A stretch of 64,000 nt of DNA, taken from NCBI RefSeq assembly GCF_001544555.2, contig NZ_FCOK02000037.1, forward strand, positions 21,990-85,989, read 5' to 3'. A program made the translations under genes and the position numbers. This stretch comes from Caballeronia udeis (GTDB taxonomy: Bacteria > Pseudomonadota > Gammaproteobacteria > Burkholderiales > Burkholderiaceae). This document shows, piece after piece, positions 52,727-61,330 of this stretch (position 1 is the stretch's first letter; the number at the start of each line of letters is the position of its first letter). The notes beneath the pieces were generated by a model that was given only the letters and a program-made list of their open reading frames with translations, searched no databases and had not been told where the DNA came from.

Positions 52727-54103
52727 TTAGCCGCGCGTCACGTGTTCCGTCGGTGCATCCACTTCAATGTGGCGCATGCCGTGCGCGCTCAGCAGGCGGT
52801 ACAGCGTGACCCGCGAAATGCCGAGTTCCTGCGCGGCGTCGCCGAGCCGCCCGCGATGGCGCAGCAAAGCGAGTTCGATAGCCTGCCGTTCAGCAGCCTC
52901 CCGCGCCTGCGCAAGCGACACCGGGGCAACCTCGACGTACTCGCCGAGTTCCAGGTCACGCGCACTGATCTGCCGCCCTTCCGACATCACGATAGCGCGG
53001 CGCACGCGATTGATCAGCTCGCGCACATTGCCCGGCCAGCCATAGTTGTGGATAGCGGCAATCGCATCGGGCGCGAAACCGCGCAGACGCCGGCTCGCGT
53101 CCTTCTTGAAGCGGTCGAGCATGTGCTTGGCGAGCAATTCGATGTCCTTGCCGCGTGCCCGCAGCGGCGGTTCATCGATCTGCAGCACGCACAGACGGTG
53201 ATACAGGTCGGCACGGAACCGCCCTTCGATCATGGCCGTCTGCATATCCACGTGAGTGGCCGAAATGATGCGCACGTCCACCGGCGTTGACCCATGTCCG
53301 CCAAGCCGTTCAACCTTGCGTTCCTGCAGGAAACGCAACAGGCTTGCCTGGCTTTCGAGCGGCAAGTCGCCGATTTCATCGAGGAACAGGGTGCCGCCGT
53401 TAGCTGCCTCCACCCGGCCGATCTTGCGTTGATTCGCGCCGGTAAACGCACCGCGCTCATAACCGAACAGTTCCGATTGCAACAGGTGCGCGGGAATCGC
53501 GCCGCAATTGATAGCGACGAACGGCTGGTCACGCCGTGCCGAACGTTCGTGAATGGCGACCGCCGTGAGTTCCTTACCCGTGCCCGATTCACCCGAGATA
53601 AACACGGGTGCGTCGGTCATGGCGACCTTGCGGATGGAGCGGAACAACGCGAGCATGGCGTCGCACGAACCGACCATCTCGCCTTCAGCGCGGCCATCGC
53701 GCGCATCGTTCGATGCGTTCTCGTGCAGCGCCACCATTCCATACGCATGGCCGACTGCATCTACAACACGATCATTCGATGTGGGTAAGGTGACGTAGTC
53801 GAAGCAGTAGTCGCGAATCAGCCGGCGCACGGCTGCGTCTTCAAGCTGGCCCGTGACGGTTGCAGCGACCCAGCCGACATTGGTCAGCGTAAGCGACGCT
53901 TCGAGCGCCGCAAGTTCGTGTGCTTCAAAGCTGCTCGACAGATCCAGCAAGCCACCCGTTGCCAGATCATTGCGAAGCCACCGGCGGGCGTCCTTCGCGT
54001 TCGATACCACCTCTATGTGCCAGCCCCTCTCCTCGAACCGGGCGCACAAAGGGGCGCTCGGGTCACGAGTCACGTAGATTAGTTGCCGCCGAGCGACTTC
54101 CAT
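52727..54103 (-). CDS. VpsR-like sigma-54-dependent transcriptional activator (copy 1)
   Basis: A 458-residue enhancer-binding protein from the ATG at 54103, which has AAGGA upstream; a frame start at 54160 adds no conserved sequence. The N-terminal receiver-like domain (~1-130) lacks a clear phosphorylation-site pattern. The central AAA+ domain has Walker A GESGTGKE, the sigma-54 contact loop GAFTGA, Walker B GGTLFLDEIGDLP and the R-finger region. A C-terminal Fis-type HTH ends at ELGISRVTLYRLLSAHG. The layout matches VpsR and the Burkholderia regulators of exopolysaccharide, some of which bind cyclic di-GMP. It is divergent from copy 2. Confidence 0.92.
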   Translation of the reverse strand: MEVARRQLIYVTRDPSAPLCARFEERGWHIEVVSNAKDARRWLRNDLATGGLLDLSSSFEAHELAALEASLTLTNVGWVAATVTGQLEDAAVRRLIRDYCFDYVTLPTSNDRVVDAVGHAYGMVALHENASNDARDGRAEGEMVGSCDAMLALFRSIRKVAMTDAPVFISGESGTGKELTAVAIHERSARRDQPFVAINCGAIPAHLLQSELFGYERGAFTGANQRKIGRVEAANGGTLFLDEIGDLPLESQASLLRFLQERKVERLGGHGSTPVDVRIISATHVDMQTAMIEGRFRADLYHRLCVLQIDEPPLRARGKDIELLAKHMLDRFKKDASRRLRGFAPDAIAAIHNYGWPGNVRELINRVRRAIVMSEGRQISARDLELGEYVEVAPVSLAQAREAAERQAIELALLRHRGRLGDAAQELGISRVTLYRLLSAHGMRHIEVDAPTEHVTRG

Positions 54104-54574
54104 TGTTCTGATCCTTTCGTCAACGGTCGTTGAAAAGGTCGCGCCGGTTATTGCCCTCAACCACGCTGCAGACGTCGAAGACTCGCGTGCCCCAAGCGAA
54201 CGGTCATTCGGGAAACTGCAACGGTGAAACCCCGGAAGCGACGAGTACTGTCGCGCGGTTCTATGCGAACCTGTTTTGTTTCAGATGCTGTTTTTGAGAG
54301 ACTACTATAAAGCGAATACTTCGAAAACAAATATCCGCAACAATGTCCTCGAACCCCTCCTGAAGCATGGCCACTGTGCGTTTCAACAACAAAGCCGCGT
54401 TTTAATAAGCAGTTTGCAAATAGTTTAAATAAGACAATAACATTTACGCAATTTCTGATAAAAATGGCCGTTAACCGCGTGTCGTTTCAGCAATGAAACA
54501 TTTTTTTCTTCTTTCTGATTCAGTTTTTCAGCTAGCTTGCCGCTTGCCCAATGGCAGCAACGAAATGCGTGCCA
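54104..54574. other. AT-rich control region of the sigma-54 locus
   Basis: No gene on either strand. From about 54290 to 54540 base composition falls well below the surroundings in GC. GTTTCA occurs at 54278, 54380 and 54484, and TGAAAC at 54225 and 54494. The spacing upstream of the sigma-54 promoter (54575) is right for activator binding sites. Confidence 0.55.
54484..54499. promoter_or_regulatory. candidate enhancer site (GTTTCA-GCAA-TGAAAC)
   Basis: A perfect 6-bp inverted repeat with a 4-base spacer, about 90 bases upstream of the -24 box of the sigma-54 promoter, where enhancer-binding proteins usually bind. Confidence 0.45.
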
Positions 54575-54590
54575 TGGCATATGTTTCGCT
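54575..54590 (+). promoter_or_regulatory. sigma-54 promoter
   Basis: TGGCATATGTTTCGCT matches the sigma-54 consensus (TGGCAC-N5-TTGCW) with GG at 54576-54577 and GC at 54588-54589, ten bases between them, and only one mismatch in the -12 element. Expected start about 54601, with the ribosome site AGGGAG at 54606-54611 and the ATG at 54618. Two sigma-54 activator genes flank it. Confidence 0.75.
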
Positions 54591-54617
54591 AAATGATAAA
54601 CAATCAGGGAGACCGCC

Positions 54618-55142
54618 ATGGAAAGCACCGGCTGTGTCGTGATTCGGGAAAATACTGCAGCAAACATTAAGGTTGCTGTCATTAGTGCCGCGTGGTTTGT
54701 ACTGGGCAGCTCAGCCGCTAACGTTTGCGCGCAAAATAGCGCAAACGAAGACCGGATGATCCAGCCCATGTCTCGGTCAGTCGTGTCCGGATATGAAACA
54801 TTTGCTACCCCGACAAATCCGCCAGCCATTTTTATGGAAAGAAATATTGGAAGCTCCGACGCTGGCGAAGCAGCATCGAACGGGAGCATTATTGTTGATC
54901 CTGTAATGGAACGAGGACAGCCGGCATCGATTCAACCCATTGCCTCGGCGCCGCTTGCAGTCCAGGGCGGCGCCTCGGTCGAAAAAGTGACGGCGACGAG
55001 GGAAACCTCGCCGCTCCCCACGCACGCGACCAGTGTCACACTTTGGGATGAGATCGCGCCACCGGCGCCCGTTCCCGCCGATAGCGCCACGCGCTCCTCG
55101 CCGGGCGACGTTGCGAGCACGGGCACGCAGCGGGCGCAGTAA
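54618..55142 (+). CDS. small exported protein under a sigma-54 promoter
   Basis: A 174-residue protein with AGGGAGA seven bases upstream of the ATG. A signal peptide is likely: a polar n-region of ~16 residues, hydrophobic ~17-30 (IKVAVISAAWFVLG) and a cleavage site NVCA/QN at 38-39. The mature part (~136 residues) is Ser/Thr/Pro/Ala-rich, low in charge and looks disordered; it has no cysteine and no family I recognise. It lies between two VpsR-like activators, and the sigma-54 promoter ahead of it suggests it is their direct target. An extracellular or matrix-related role is inference. Confidence 0.68.
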   Translation: MESTGCVVIRENTAANIKVAVISAAWFVLGSSAANVCAQNSANEDRMIQPMSRSVVSGYETFATPTNPPAIFMERNIGSSDAGEAASNGSIIVDPVMERGQPASIQPIASAPLAVQGGASVEKVTATRETSPLPTHATSVTLWDEIAPPAPVPADSATRSSPGDVASTGTQRAQ

Positions 55143-55470
55143 CAGAGGAACAGGAAGGAACAGCAGATTTGCAAGTTATTGCAAAACAGGTTGTCTTGAG
55201 AACGATCGCAAGATACTCGATGCAGCTACGCAACAACCCAAATAACAGGATTTGAACGACACGCCGGACAGTAGGACACTGACCGTATTGCTCAGCGAGT
55301 ACCGAGACCACGTCACTACGCGGCACGAGAGCATGCCGCGCAATCAGGCGAGGAACGAGTCTACGGGCTTTACGCAGCGTCCCGCTCCACGGCCACATAG
55401 GATCGACAGCGCATCGCACCCGCGTGCCCGCGAGGACACCGTTTGCGCCCGTTGCAAAAGGAGGTCGCTC
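55143..55470. other. intergenic / leader region of the second activator
   Basis: 328 bases between the exported protein and the chosen GTG start of copy 2. The frame of copy 2 is open back to a TTG at 55252, but the amino-acid sequence there is Arg/His/Pro-rich and unlike the paralogue. TTGCAA repeats occur near 55169-55183. No terminator is obvious, so read-through from the sigma-54 promoter into copy 2 is possible. Confidence 0.5.
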
Positions 55471-56970
55471 GTGCTCGAATCCGCCCCCGTCTCTGCGCCT
55501 GTATCGGGTAAAAACACGCTGGCCTCAATGGCGCCCATGGAGATCCTGCCCATAGGCGTCTCCATCGCACCGGTTCCCCCGAGCCCTCCAATCTTCCCGA
55601 CGCCCCATGCGGTGTCTGCTGTCCGTAATCTGCTCTACATCGCCCAGGCGCCGAATGAGACGCTGGTCTCGTATTTGAAGAACGTCGGCTGGAAGGTATC
55701 GGCGGGTACGCTCGCCACCCAGGCCAGCGCGCTGAAAACCGATGCGCCGCTAGCCGGTATTGTCGACATGGCCAGCTTTTCGGCGCGCGAACTGGCCGCG
55801 CTCGAGCCCGCGCTGCGTCATCAGCGAGCCGGCTGGATTGCCCTCACCGACGACAACCACCTCGCAGACCCGGTCGTCTGCCACTTGATCCGGCACTTCT
55901 GCTTCGACTTCGTGAATGGCCCGTTCTCGAACGCGACCATCGCTTACCTTGTCGATCATGCGTACGGCATGGTGAGCCTTGGCGACATCGACCTGGCCGA
56001 TACCCCGACCGTGTTCGGCGACGAGCAGATGGTCGGCACCTGCGAGGCCATGCAGCAGCTCTTTCGCACCATCCGCAAGGTCGCGAACACCGACGCCAAC
56101 GTGTTTATCACCGGCGAATCCGGGACCGGCAAGGAATTGACGGCCGTGGCTATCCACGAGCGCTCGCCGCGCCGCAAAGGCCCGTTCGTTGCGATCAATT
56201 GCGGCGCGATCGGCAATCACCTGATTCAGTCGGAGCTGTTCGGCTATGAGCGCGGTGCGTTCACGGGTGCGAACCAGCGCAAGATCGGCCGGGTGGAAGA
56301 AGCCGATGGCGGCACCCTGTTCCTCGATGAAATCGGTGACCTGCCGCTCGACAGCCAGGTGCATTTGCTGCGTTTCCTGCAGGAACGCAAGATCGACCGC
56401 CTGGGCGGCCACGACCCCATCGCCGTCGATGTGCGCATCATTTCCGCGACCCACATCGATCTGGAAGCCGCCATGGCCGATGGCCGGTTTCGTACCGATC
56501 TGTTTCATCGGCTGTGCGTGCTGCGTGTGGACGAACCGCCGCTGCGGGCGCGCGGCAAGGACATCGAAATTCTCGCGCTGCACGTGCTGCACAAGTTCAG
56601 GAGCGACGGCAGGCGCAAGATCATCGGCTTCGCACCGTCGGCGATAGAAGCCATGTACAGCTACGCCTGGACCGGCAACGTGCGCGAGATGATCAACCGC
56701 GTGCGGCGTGCGATCGTGATGGCGGAGAACAAGCTGATCACCGCCGACGACCTCGGGCTCGGCCACTGCACCGGCATCGAGTCGACCACGCTGGCGGCTG
56801 CCCGCGACGCCGCCGAGAAGCGCGCGATCGAGCTGTCGTTGCTGCGGCACCGGCACAAGCTCAGCGAGGCAGCGGCGGAATTGGGGATTTCGCGGGTGAC
56901 GTTGTACAGGCTGATGGTCGCGCATGGGTTGCGCGGCGCAGCGATGGTGAACGGCGCGGACCCGGGATGA
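55471..56970 (+). CDS. VpsR-like sigma-54-dependent transcriptional activator (copy 2)
   Basis: A 499-residue protein if started at the GTG at 55471, chosen because AAAGGAGGT lies five bases upstream. In-frame ATGs at 55528 and 55537 are alternatives. It has the same layout as copy 1: receiver-like N-terminus, GESGTGKE Walker A, GAFTGA loop, GGTLFLDEIGDLP Walker B, Fis-type HTH (ELGISRVTLYRLMVAHG). The AAA+ regions of the two copies are nearly identical over long stretches (for example SELFGYERGAFTGANQRKIG), while the N-terminal domains differ, so they are diverged duplicates. folA follows 97 bases later. Confidence 0.9.
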   Translation: MLESAPVSAPVSGKNTLASMAPMEILPIGVSIAPVPPSPPIFPTPHAVSAVRNLLYIAQAPNETLVSYLKNVGWKVSAGTLATQASALKTDAPLAGIVDMASFSARELAALEPALRHQRAGWIALTDDNHLADPVVCHLIRHFCFDFVNGPFSNATIAYLVDHAYGMVSLGDIDLADTPTVFGDEQMVGTCEAMQQLFRTIRKVANTDANVFITGESGTGKELTAVAIHERSPRRKGPFVAINCGAIGNHLIQSELFGYERGAFTGANQRKIGRVEEADGGTLFLDEIGDLPLDSQVHLLRFLQERKIDRLGGHDPIAVDVRIISATHIDLEAAMADGRFRTDLFHRLCVLRVDEPPLRARGKDIEILALHVLHKFRSDGRRKIIGFAPSAIEAMYSYAWTGNVREMINRVRRAIVMAENKLITADDLGLGHCTGIESTTLAAARDAAEKRAIELSLLRHRHKLSEAAAELGISRVTLYRLMVAHGLRGAAMVNGADPG

Positions 56971-57067
56971 GAAAGCGCGGGCAGGCACGCGGCGAGGGTC
57001 GGGCAGCGGGCGTCGGGTAGAATCTGCGGCTTGATTTATCTCGAAGCCGGACACGGACATCCACACC

Positions 57068-57568
57068 ATGACGACGCTGACCCTGATCGTCGCCCGCGCG
57101 CGTAACGGCGTGATCGGGCGCAACAACGAATTGCCCTGGCGCTTGCCCGAAGACCTCGCGTTCTTCAAACGCACGACAATGGGCGCGCCTATCGTGATGG
57201 GCCGCAAGACGCACGAGTCCATCGGACGGGTGTTGCCGGGACGGCGCAATATAGTAGTCTCGCGTGACGCCGGGCGGCGCTTCGACGGTTGCGATACGGT
57301 GACCCGGCTTGCCGACGCATTGGAACTTGCCGCACGCGACAACGCCGGCGAAGTATTCCTGATCGGTGGCGCGGAGTTGTTTCGCGAAGGGTGGCCGCTC
57401 GCGCACAAGCTGATCCTGACCGAGATCGATGCTGATTTTCCCGGCAATATCTCCATAGATGCACCCGATGCAGCCGTCTGGAAGGAGATCTCACGGGAGA
57501 CGCATCACGCGGCCGCACCGAACGATTTCGACTATTCGTTTGTGGTGTATGAGCGGCGCACGGCTTAG
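57068..57568 (+). CDS. folA: dihydrofolate reductase
   Basis: A 166-residue NADPH-dependent enzyme regenerating tetrahydrofolate, the target of trimethoprim. LIVARARNGVIGRNNELPWRLPEDLAFFK spans the active-site loop (~6-34), with the catalytic Asp/Glu in LPEDL. VMGRKTHESIGRVLPGR is the cofactor motif and FLIGGAELF the second nucleotide loop. A 16-bp terminator follows, between it and pmbA. Confidence 0.97.
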   Translation: MTTLTLIVARARNGVIGRNNELPWRLPEDLAFFKRTTMGAPIVMGRKTHESIGRVLPGRRNIVVSRDAGRRFDGCDTVTRLADALELAARDNAGEVFLIGGAELFREGWPLAHKLILTEIDADFPGNISIDAPDAAVWKEISRETHHAAAPNDFDYSFVVYERRTA

Positions 57569-57633
57569 CTTCGGATTCCGGGCGATCGATCGGCTGGCAG
57601 GTTAGTCCATCGCTCATCGCGGTTTTCCATAGA

Positions 57634-57669
57634 AAAAGCCCGGAACGGTCAACACCGTTCCGGGCTTTT
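57634..57669. terminator. bidirectional terminator between folA and pmbA
   Basis: A perfect 16-bp stem AAAAGCCCGGAACGGT / ACCGTTCCGGGCTTTT (57634-57649, 57654-57669) with a CAAC loop, A-run before and T-run after. Confidence 0.95.
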
Positions 57670-57686
57670 CTCTTGCTCGAACTCGC

Positions 57687-59057
57687 TTACTGCCCCGCGA
57701 TCGTCATCTTCTCGATCAGCACGGAGCCGATTTCCTTGTTGCCGCGCACGACCGTATCCGCGCCGATGGCCTCAATGTGCCGGAACATCTCCTGCAGCGT
57801 GCTGGCGACCGTGATCTCTTCAACCGGATACTGGATCTTGCCGTTCTCCACCCAGAAACCGGATGCGCCCCGCGAATAGTCGCCCGTCACGTAGTTCACG
57901 CCCTGCCCCATCAGTTCCGTCAGCAGCAGGCCCGTGCCCAGCTTCTTGAGCATTTCCTCGAAGTCATCGCCCGGTTTTGTCAGCGAGCTGCGCAGCGACA
58001 GGTTATGCGAACCGCCTGCATTGCCCGTTGTCTTCATGCCGAGCTTGCGAGCCGAATACGTCGACAGGAAATAGCCCTGCACCACGCCGTCTTCCACAAC
58101 GTTGCGGCGTTGCGTGCGCACGCCCTCTTCGTCGAAAGGCGCGCTGCCCATGCCGCCCTTCACGTGCGGGTCCTCGAGCACCTGGATGTGCGGTGCGAAC
58201 ACCGGTTTGCCGAGGCTGTCGACGAGGAACGTGGTCTTCCTATACAGCGCACCGCCGCTGACCGCCTGCACGAAGGCACCCAGGATGCCGGCCGCGAGCG
58301 GCGCTTCGAACATCACGCGGCATTTGCGTGTGTCCAGCCCGCGTGCGCCCATGCGTGCGAGCGCGCGATGCGCCGCGTACCGGCCGATTGCTTCCGGCTC
58401 GGCGAGATCGGCGGCGTTGCGCTTCGATGTGTACCAGTCGTCGCGCTGCATGTCGCGGCCGGAACCCGCGATAGGCGCACACGCCACGTAATGACGCGAG
58501 AACGGATACCCCCCCATGAACCCGCGCGACGTGGCCAGCACGAACTGCGAGTGCTGCGCCGAGACGCTCGCGCCTTCGGAGTTCTGGATGCGTTTATCGA
58601 CGCCGAAGGCGGCATCTTCCGCACGGCGGGCGAGATCGGCGGCTTCTTCAGCGTCGATATCCCACGGGTGGTAGAGATCGAGATCTTGCGGCGCTTTTTC
58701 CAGCAGGTCTTCTTCGGCAAGACCCGCGGCGCTGTCTTCGGCCGTGAAACGCGCGATGTTGTACGCTGCGGCGACCGTGTCTTTCAGCGCTGCGCGCGTG
58801 AAGTCCGAGGTGCTGGCATTACCGCGCTTCTTGCCGATAAATACCGTCACGCCGACCATCTTGTCGCGATTGTGCTCGATGGTTTCGACTTCGCCGCGCC
58901 GCACGCTGACCGAGAGGCCATCGCCTTCGGAGATCTCGGTGGCGGAGTCCGTTGCGCCGAGTTCCTTTGCGTGCCGCAGGATGTCGGACGCGATTTCCTT
59001 CAGCTCGTCCTGGGTGTGCGGGAAAAAGCGTTGCCTGACGTCCATGTCTGCTGCCAT
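57687..59057 (-). CDS. pmbA: metalloprotease PmbA/TldE
   Basis: A 456-residue PmbA (TldE) subunit, which with TldD forms a protease that matures microcins and degrades unfolded peptides. EISEGDGLSVSVRRGEVETIEHNRDK is at ~42-67, with SRGFMGGYPFSRHY in the middle. The C-terminal NLSLRSSLTKPGDDFEEMLKKLGTGLLLTELMGQGVNYVTGDYSRGASGFWVENG is the conserved region at ~350-405. As expected for PmbA, the HExxxH zinc motif belongs to TldD, which is not in the window. Divergent from yjgA. Confidence 0.95.
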   Translation of the reverse strand: MAADMDVRQRFFPHTQDELKEIASDILRHAKELGATDSATEISEGDGLSVSVRRGEVETIEHNRDKMVGVTVFIGKKRGNASTSDFTRAALKDTVAAAYNIARFTAEDSAAGLAEEDLLEKAPQDLDLYHPWDIDAEEAADLARRAEDAAFGVDKRIQNSEGASVSAQHSQFVLATSRGFMGGYPFSRHYVACAPIAGSGRDMQRDDWYTSKRNAADLAEPEAIGRYAAHRALARMGARGLDTRKCRVMFEAPLAAGILGAFVQAVSGGALYRKTTFLVDSLGKPVFAPHIQVLEDPHVKGGMGSAPFDEEGVRTQRRNVVEDGVVQGYFLSTYSARKLGMKTTGNAGGSHNLSLRSSLTKPGDDFEEMLKKLGTGLLLTELMGQGVNYVTGDYSRGASGFWVENGKIQYPVEEITVASTLQEMFRHIEAIGADTVVRGNKEIGSVLIEKMTIAGQ

Positions 59058-59295
59058 TTTATGTCTGCCTGTGGGTGCTCGATGTGTCGAGCGTGTTCAC
59101 GTTGTCGGTCGTGCTGACGGGGCGGGTTCGCCGTCCGCTGTGCGCTTGAGTGCGGCTGTGTGACCGATTTCCGACCATCGCACGATCATAGCAAGTCCAG
59201 CGGGGGTTTGGTTTCGATGGGGGTGTTCCCCCGCATCGCTGGACGCCTGCCACTCATGCTGAAACCGCCGCTGAAACGACCACCCCCTGCCAAGT

Positions 59296-59301
59296 TACAA
59301 T
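59296..59301 (+). promoter_or_regulatory. -10-like box directly before yjgA
   Basis: AGTTACAATACC contains TACAAT ending six bases before the yjgA ATG. If used, transcription would begin at about the A of the ATG (59308), giving a leaderless message. The -35 region is weak (CTGAAA at 19-base spacing). Confidence 0.35.
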
Positions 59302-59307
59302 ACCGGG

Positions 59308-59952
59308 ATGAACCGTAAAACCCGCACGCAACCGATAAACCCGGCCGAGGCCTCCGAACAGGACGGCAGCGAGCACGGCTACGACCGCCCCAGCAAATCC
59401 CAGCTCAAGCGAGACATGCTCGCGCTGCAAGTACTGGGCGTAACGCTGATCGAGCTGCCGAAAGACGCCCTCAAGCGCATGCCCATGCCGGAAAAGCTGG
59501 ACGACGCCGTCCGCGACGCCCGCCGCATTACCGACCACGAAGGCAAACGCCGGCAACTGCAGTATGTCGGGCGTGTCATGCGCTCGCTGACCGACGAGGA
59601 AACGGCGGCGCTGCGTACCGCGCTGGATACGTATCGCGGCGTGAACCGGGCGGAAACGGCCAAGCTGCACTGGATCGAACGCACCCGCGAAAAGCTTCTC
59701 GCCGACGACGCCGCCCTCACCGAGTTCATCCGCCAGCATCCGGGTGTCGACCCGCAGGAAGGCCGCACGCTGATCCGCAACGCCCGCAAGGAACGCGAAC
59801 AGGCCAAACCGCCACGCTATTTCCGCGAGCTGTTCCAATGGATCAAGACTGCGGCGGGCGTGGAAGACGAGGAAGACGAGAGTCTGGACGAAGCCGAAGA
59901 AGAAGGCGTCGAATTCCCGGAACGAGACGACGACGATGGCTACAAACCGTAA
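59308..59952 (+). CDS. yjgA: ribosome-associated protein YjgA/DarP (DUF615)
   Basis: A 214-residue protein associated with late 50S subunits. The family core is at ~30-180: SKSQLKRDMLALQVLGVTLIELPKDAL (~30-56), RRQLQYVGRVMRSL and FIRQHPGVDPQEGRTLIRNARKE. The C-terminus is a strongly acidic tail (~190-214). The ATG at 59308 has no clear ribosome site beyond CGGG. It overlaps mogA by 17 bases. Confidence 0.93.
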   Translation: MNRKTRTQPINPAEASEQDGSEHGYDRPSKSQLKRDMLALQVLGVTLIELPKDALKRMPMPEKLDDAVRDARRITDHEGKRRQLQYVGRVMRSLTDEETAALRTALDTYRGVNRAETAKLHWIERTREKLLADDAALTEFIRQHPGVDPQEGRTLIRNARKEREQAKPPRYFRELFQWIKTAAGVEDEEDESLDEAEEEGVEFPERDDDDGYKP

Positions 59953-60556
59953 TCATCCCGACGAATTGGTGATCGGCCTGGTGTCGGTCAGCGACCGGGC
60001 TTCGCAGGGCGTGTACGAGGACAAGGGCATTCCATCGCTGCAGGAGTGGCTCACCGGCGCGCTGACTTCGCCCTGGCGCGCGGAAACCCGGCTGATCCAG
60101 GACGACGCGGCAACCATCTCGGCCACGCTGATCGAACTAGTGGACAAAACCGGTTGTGACCTGATCCTGACCACCGGCGGCACGGGTCCATCGCGCCGCG
60201 ACGTGACCCCGGAAGCCACGCTCGCCGTCGCCACGAAGCCCATGCCCGGCTTCGGCGAACAGATGCGCCAGATCAGCCTGAATTTCGTGCCGACAGCCAT
60301 TTTGTCGCGGCAGGTGGCGGTGATTCGCGAGACGCCGGATCATGCGGCGCTGATCGTGAATTTACCCGGACAGCCAAAATCGATCCGTGAAACGCTGGAA
60401 GGATTACGCGACGCGGACGGCAAATCCGGCGTGCCGGGCATTTTTGCAGCGGTGCCTTATTGCATCGACCTGATCGGCGGCCCGTACATCGAAACGCGGC
60501 CCGAGGTGGTAGCGGCGTTCAGGCCGAAAAACGCGATCCGGCCGCCAAAACCCTGA
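59936..60556 (+). CDS. mogA: molybdopterin adenylyltransferase MogA
   Basis: A 206-residue trimeric enzyme adenylating molybdopterin before metal insertion by MoeA. It is very close to E. coli MogA: GLVSVSDRASQGVYEDKGIP (~12-31), LTTGGTGPSRRDVTPEATLAV (~75-95, the MPT/ATP site) and MPGFGEQMRQISLNFVPTAILSRQ. It starts inside the end of yjgA, so the two are coupled. It completes the cofactor genes seen at 17.2-20.5 kb. Confidence 0.97.
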   Translation: MATNRNHPDELVIGLVSVSDRASQGVYEDKGIPSLQEWLTGALTSPWRAETRLIQDDAATISATLIELVDKTGCDLILTTGGTGPSRRDVTPEATLAVATKPMPGFGEQMRQISLNFVPTAILSRQVAVIRETPDHAALIVNLPGQPKSIRETLEGLRDADGKSGVPGIFAAVPYCIDLIGGPYIETRPEVVAAFRPKNAIRPPKP

Positions 60557-60568
60557 CCGGCTACACGC

Positions 60569-61207
60569 TTAAACCGGCGTGGCCGAGGTGTCCGTGGTCG
60601 CATTACCCGCTGCCGACGGGATCAGGAAATGCTCGCGGTAGTACTTGAGTTCGTCGATGGATTCGTGGATATCGGCGAGCGCCGTGTGCATCGCGCGCTT
60701 CTGAAAACCCTTGTAGATGGCCGGCTGCCAGCGGCGGCACAATTCCTTGAGCGTGCTGACGTCGAGGTTGCGATAGTGGAAAAACGTTTCCAGTTCGGGC
60801 ATCCACCGGGCCATGAAACGCCGGTCCTGACAGATGGAATTGCCGCACATGGGCGACTTGCCTGGCGGGACATACTGGCCCAGGAATTCGCGGATTTGCC
60901 GCGTGGCTTCCGCCTCATCCACCGTCGACGCCCGCACGCGCTCCGTCAGCCCCGAGCGTCCGTGTGTGTTGCGGTTCCACTCATCCATCTTGCCCAGCGC
61001 CGTTTCGTCCTGGTGAATCGCCAGAACCGGCCCTTCCACCAGTTTGTCGAGCGTCGAATTCGTCACCACCACCGCAATTTCGATAATGCGGTCGGTATCG
61101 GGTTCGAGACCCGTCATCTCCATGTCCAGCCACACGAGGTTCATGTCGCTGCGCACGAGGTCGGCGGAGCTTGGGGAAGGAGCGGGATCGAGCACGGAAT
61201 CGGCCAT
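60569..61207 (-). CDS. orn: oligoribonuclease
   Basis: A 212-residue 3'-5' exonuclease clearing 2-5 nt RNA (and pGpG from cyclic di-GMP breakdown). DEDD residues are visible: D and E in VWLDMEMTGLEP, D in GNSICQDRRFMARWMPE, and H/D in HTALADIHESIDELKYYREHF. The start at 61207 (MADSVLDPAP) is used; 61267 lacks support and 61144 would start directly at the core. A ~20-residue N-terminal extension over E. coli Orn is usual in Burkholderia. Confidence 0.96.
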   Translation of the reverse strand: MADSVLDPAPSPSSADLVRSDMNLVWLDMEMTGLEPDTDRIIEIAVVVTNSTLDKLVEGPVLAIHQDETALGKMDEWNRNTHGRSGLTERVRASTVDEAEATRQIREFLGQYVPPGKSPMCGNSICQDRRFMARWMPELETFFHYRNLDVSTLKELCRRWQPAIYKGFQKRAMHTALADIHESIDELKYYREHFLIPSAAGNATTDTSATPV

Positions 61208-61295
61208 ATGAGGGCAACCTGAGAGGGGTTTGACGCCTTGCCAGGCGCGGTTTTGGATAACCAACACAGACCGCGCGCAGCGACGGCCAAGAACC

Positions 61296-61301
61296 TATAA
61301 T
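61296..61301 (+). promoter_or_regulatory. -10 box for the M48 protease gene
   Basis: TATAAT, consensus, 30 bases before the ATG at 61331; a second TAAT-type box follows (GCATAATTC). -35 not evident. Confidence 0.4.
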
Positions 61302-61330
61302 TCTCGCATAATTCAATCGGATTCCCGCTG

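Noticed and set aside
55750..57456. 568-codon frame antisense to the second sigma-54 activator and folA
   Set aside because: Shadow of two clear genes; composition dominated by Arg/Ala/Val without family motifs.
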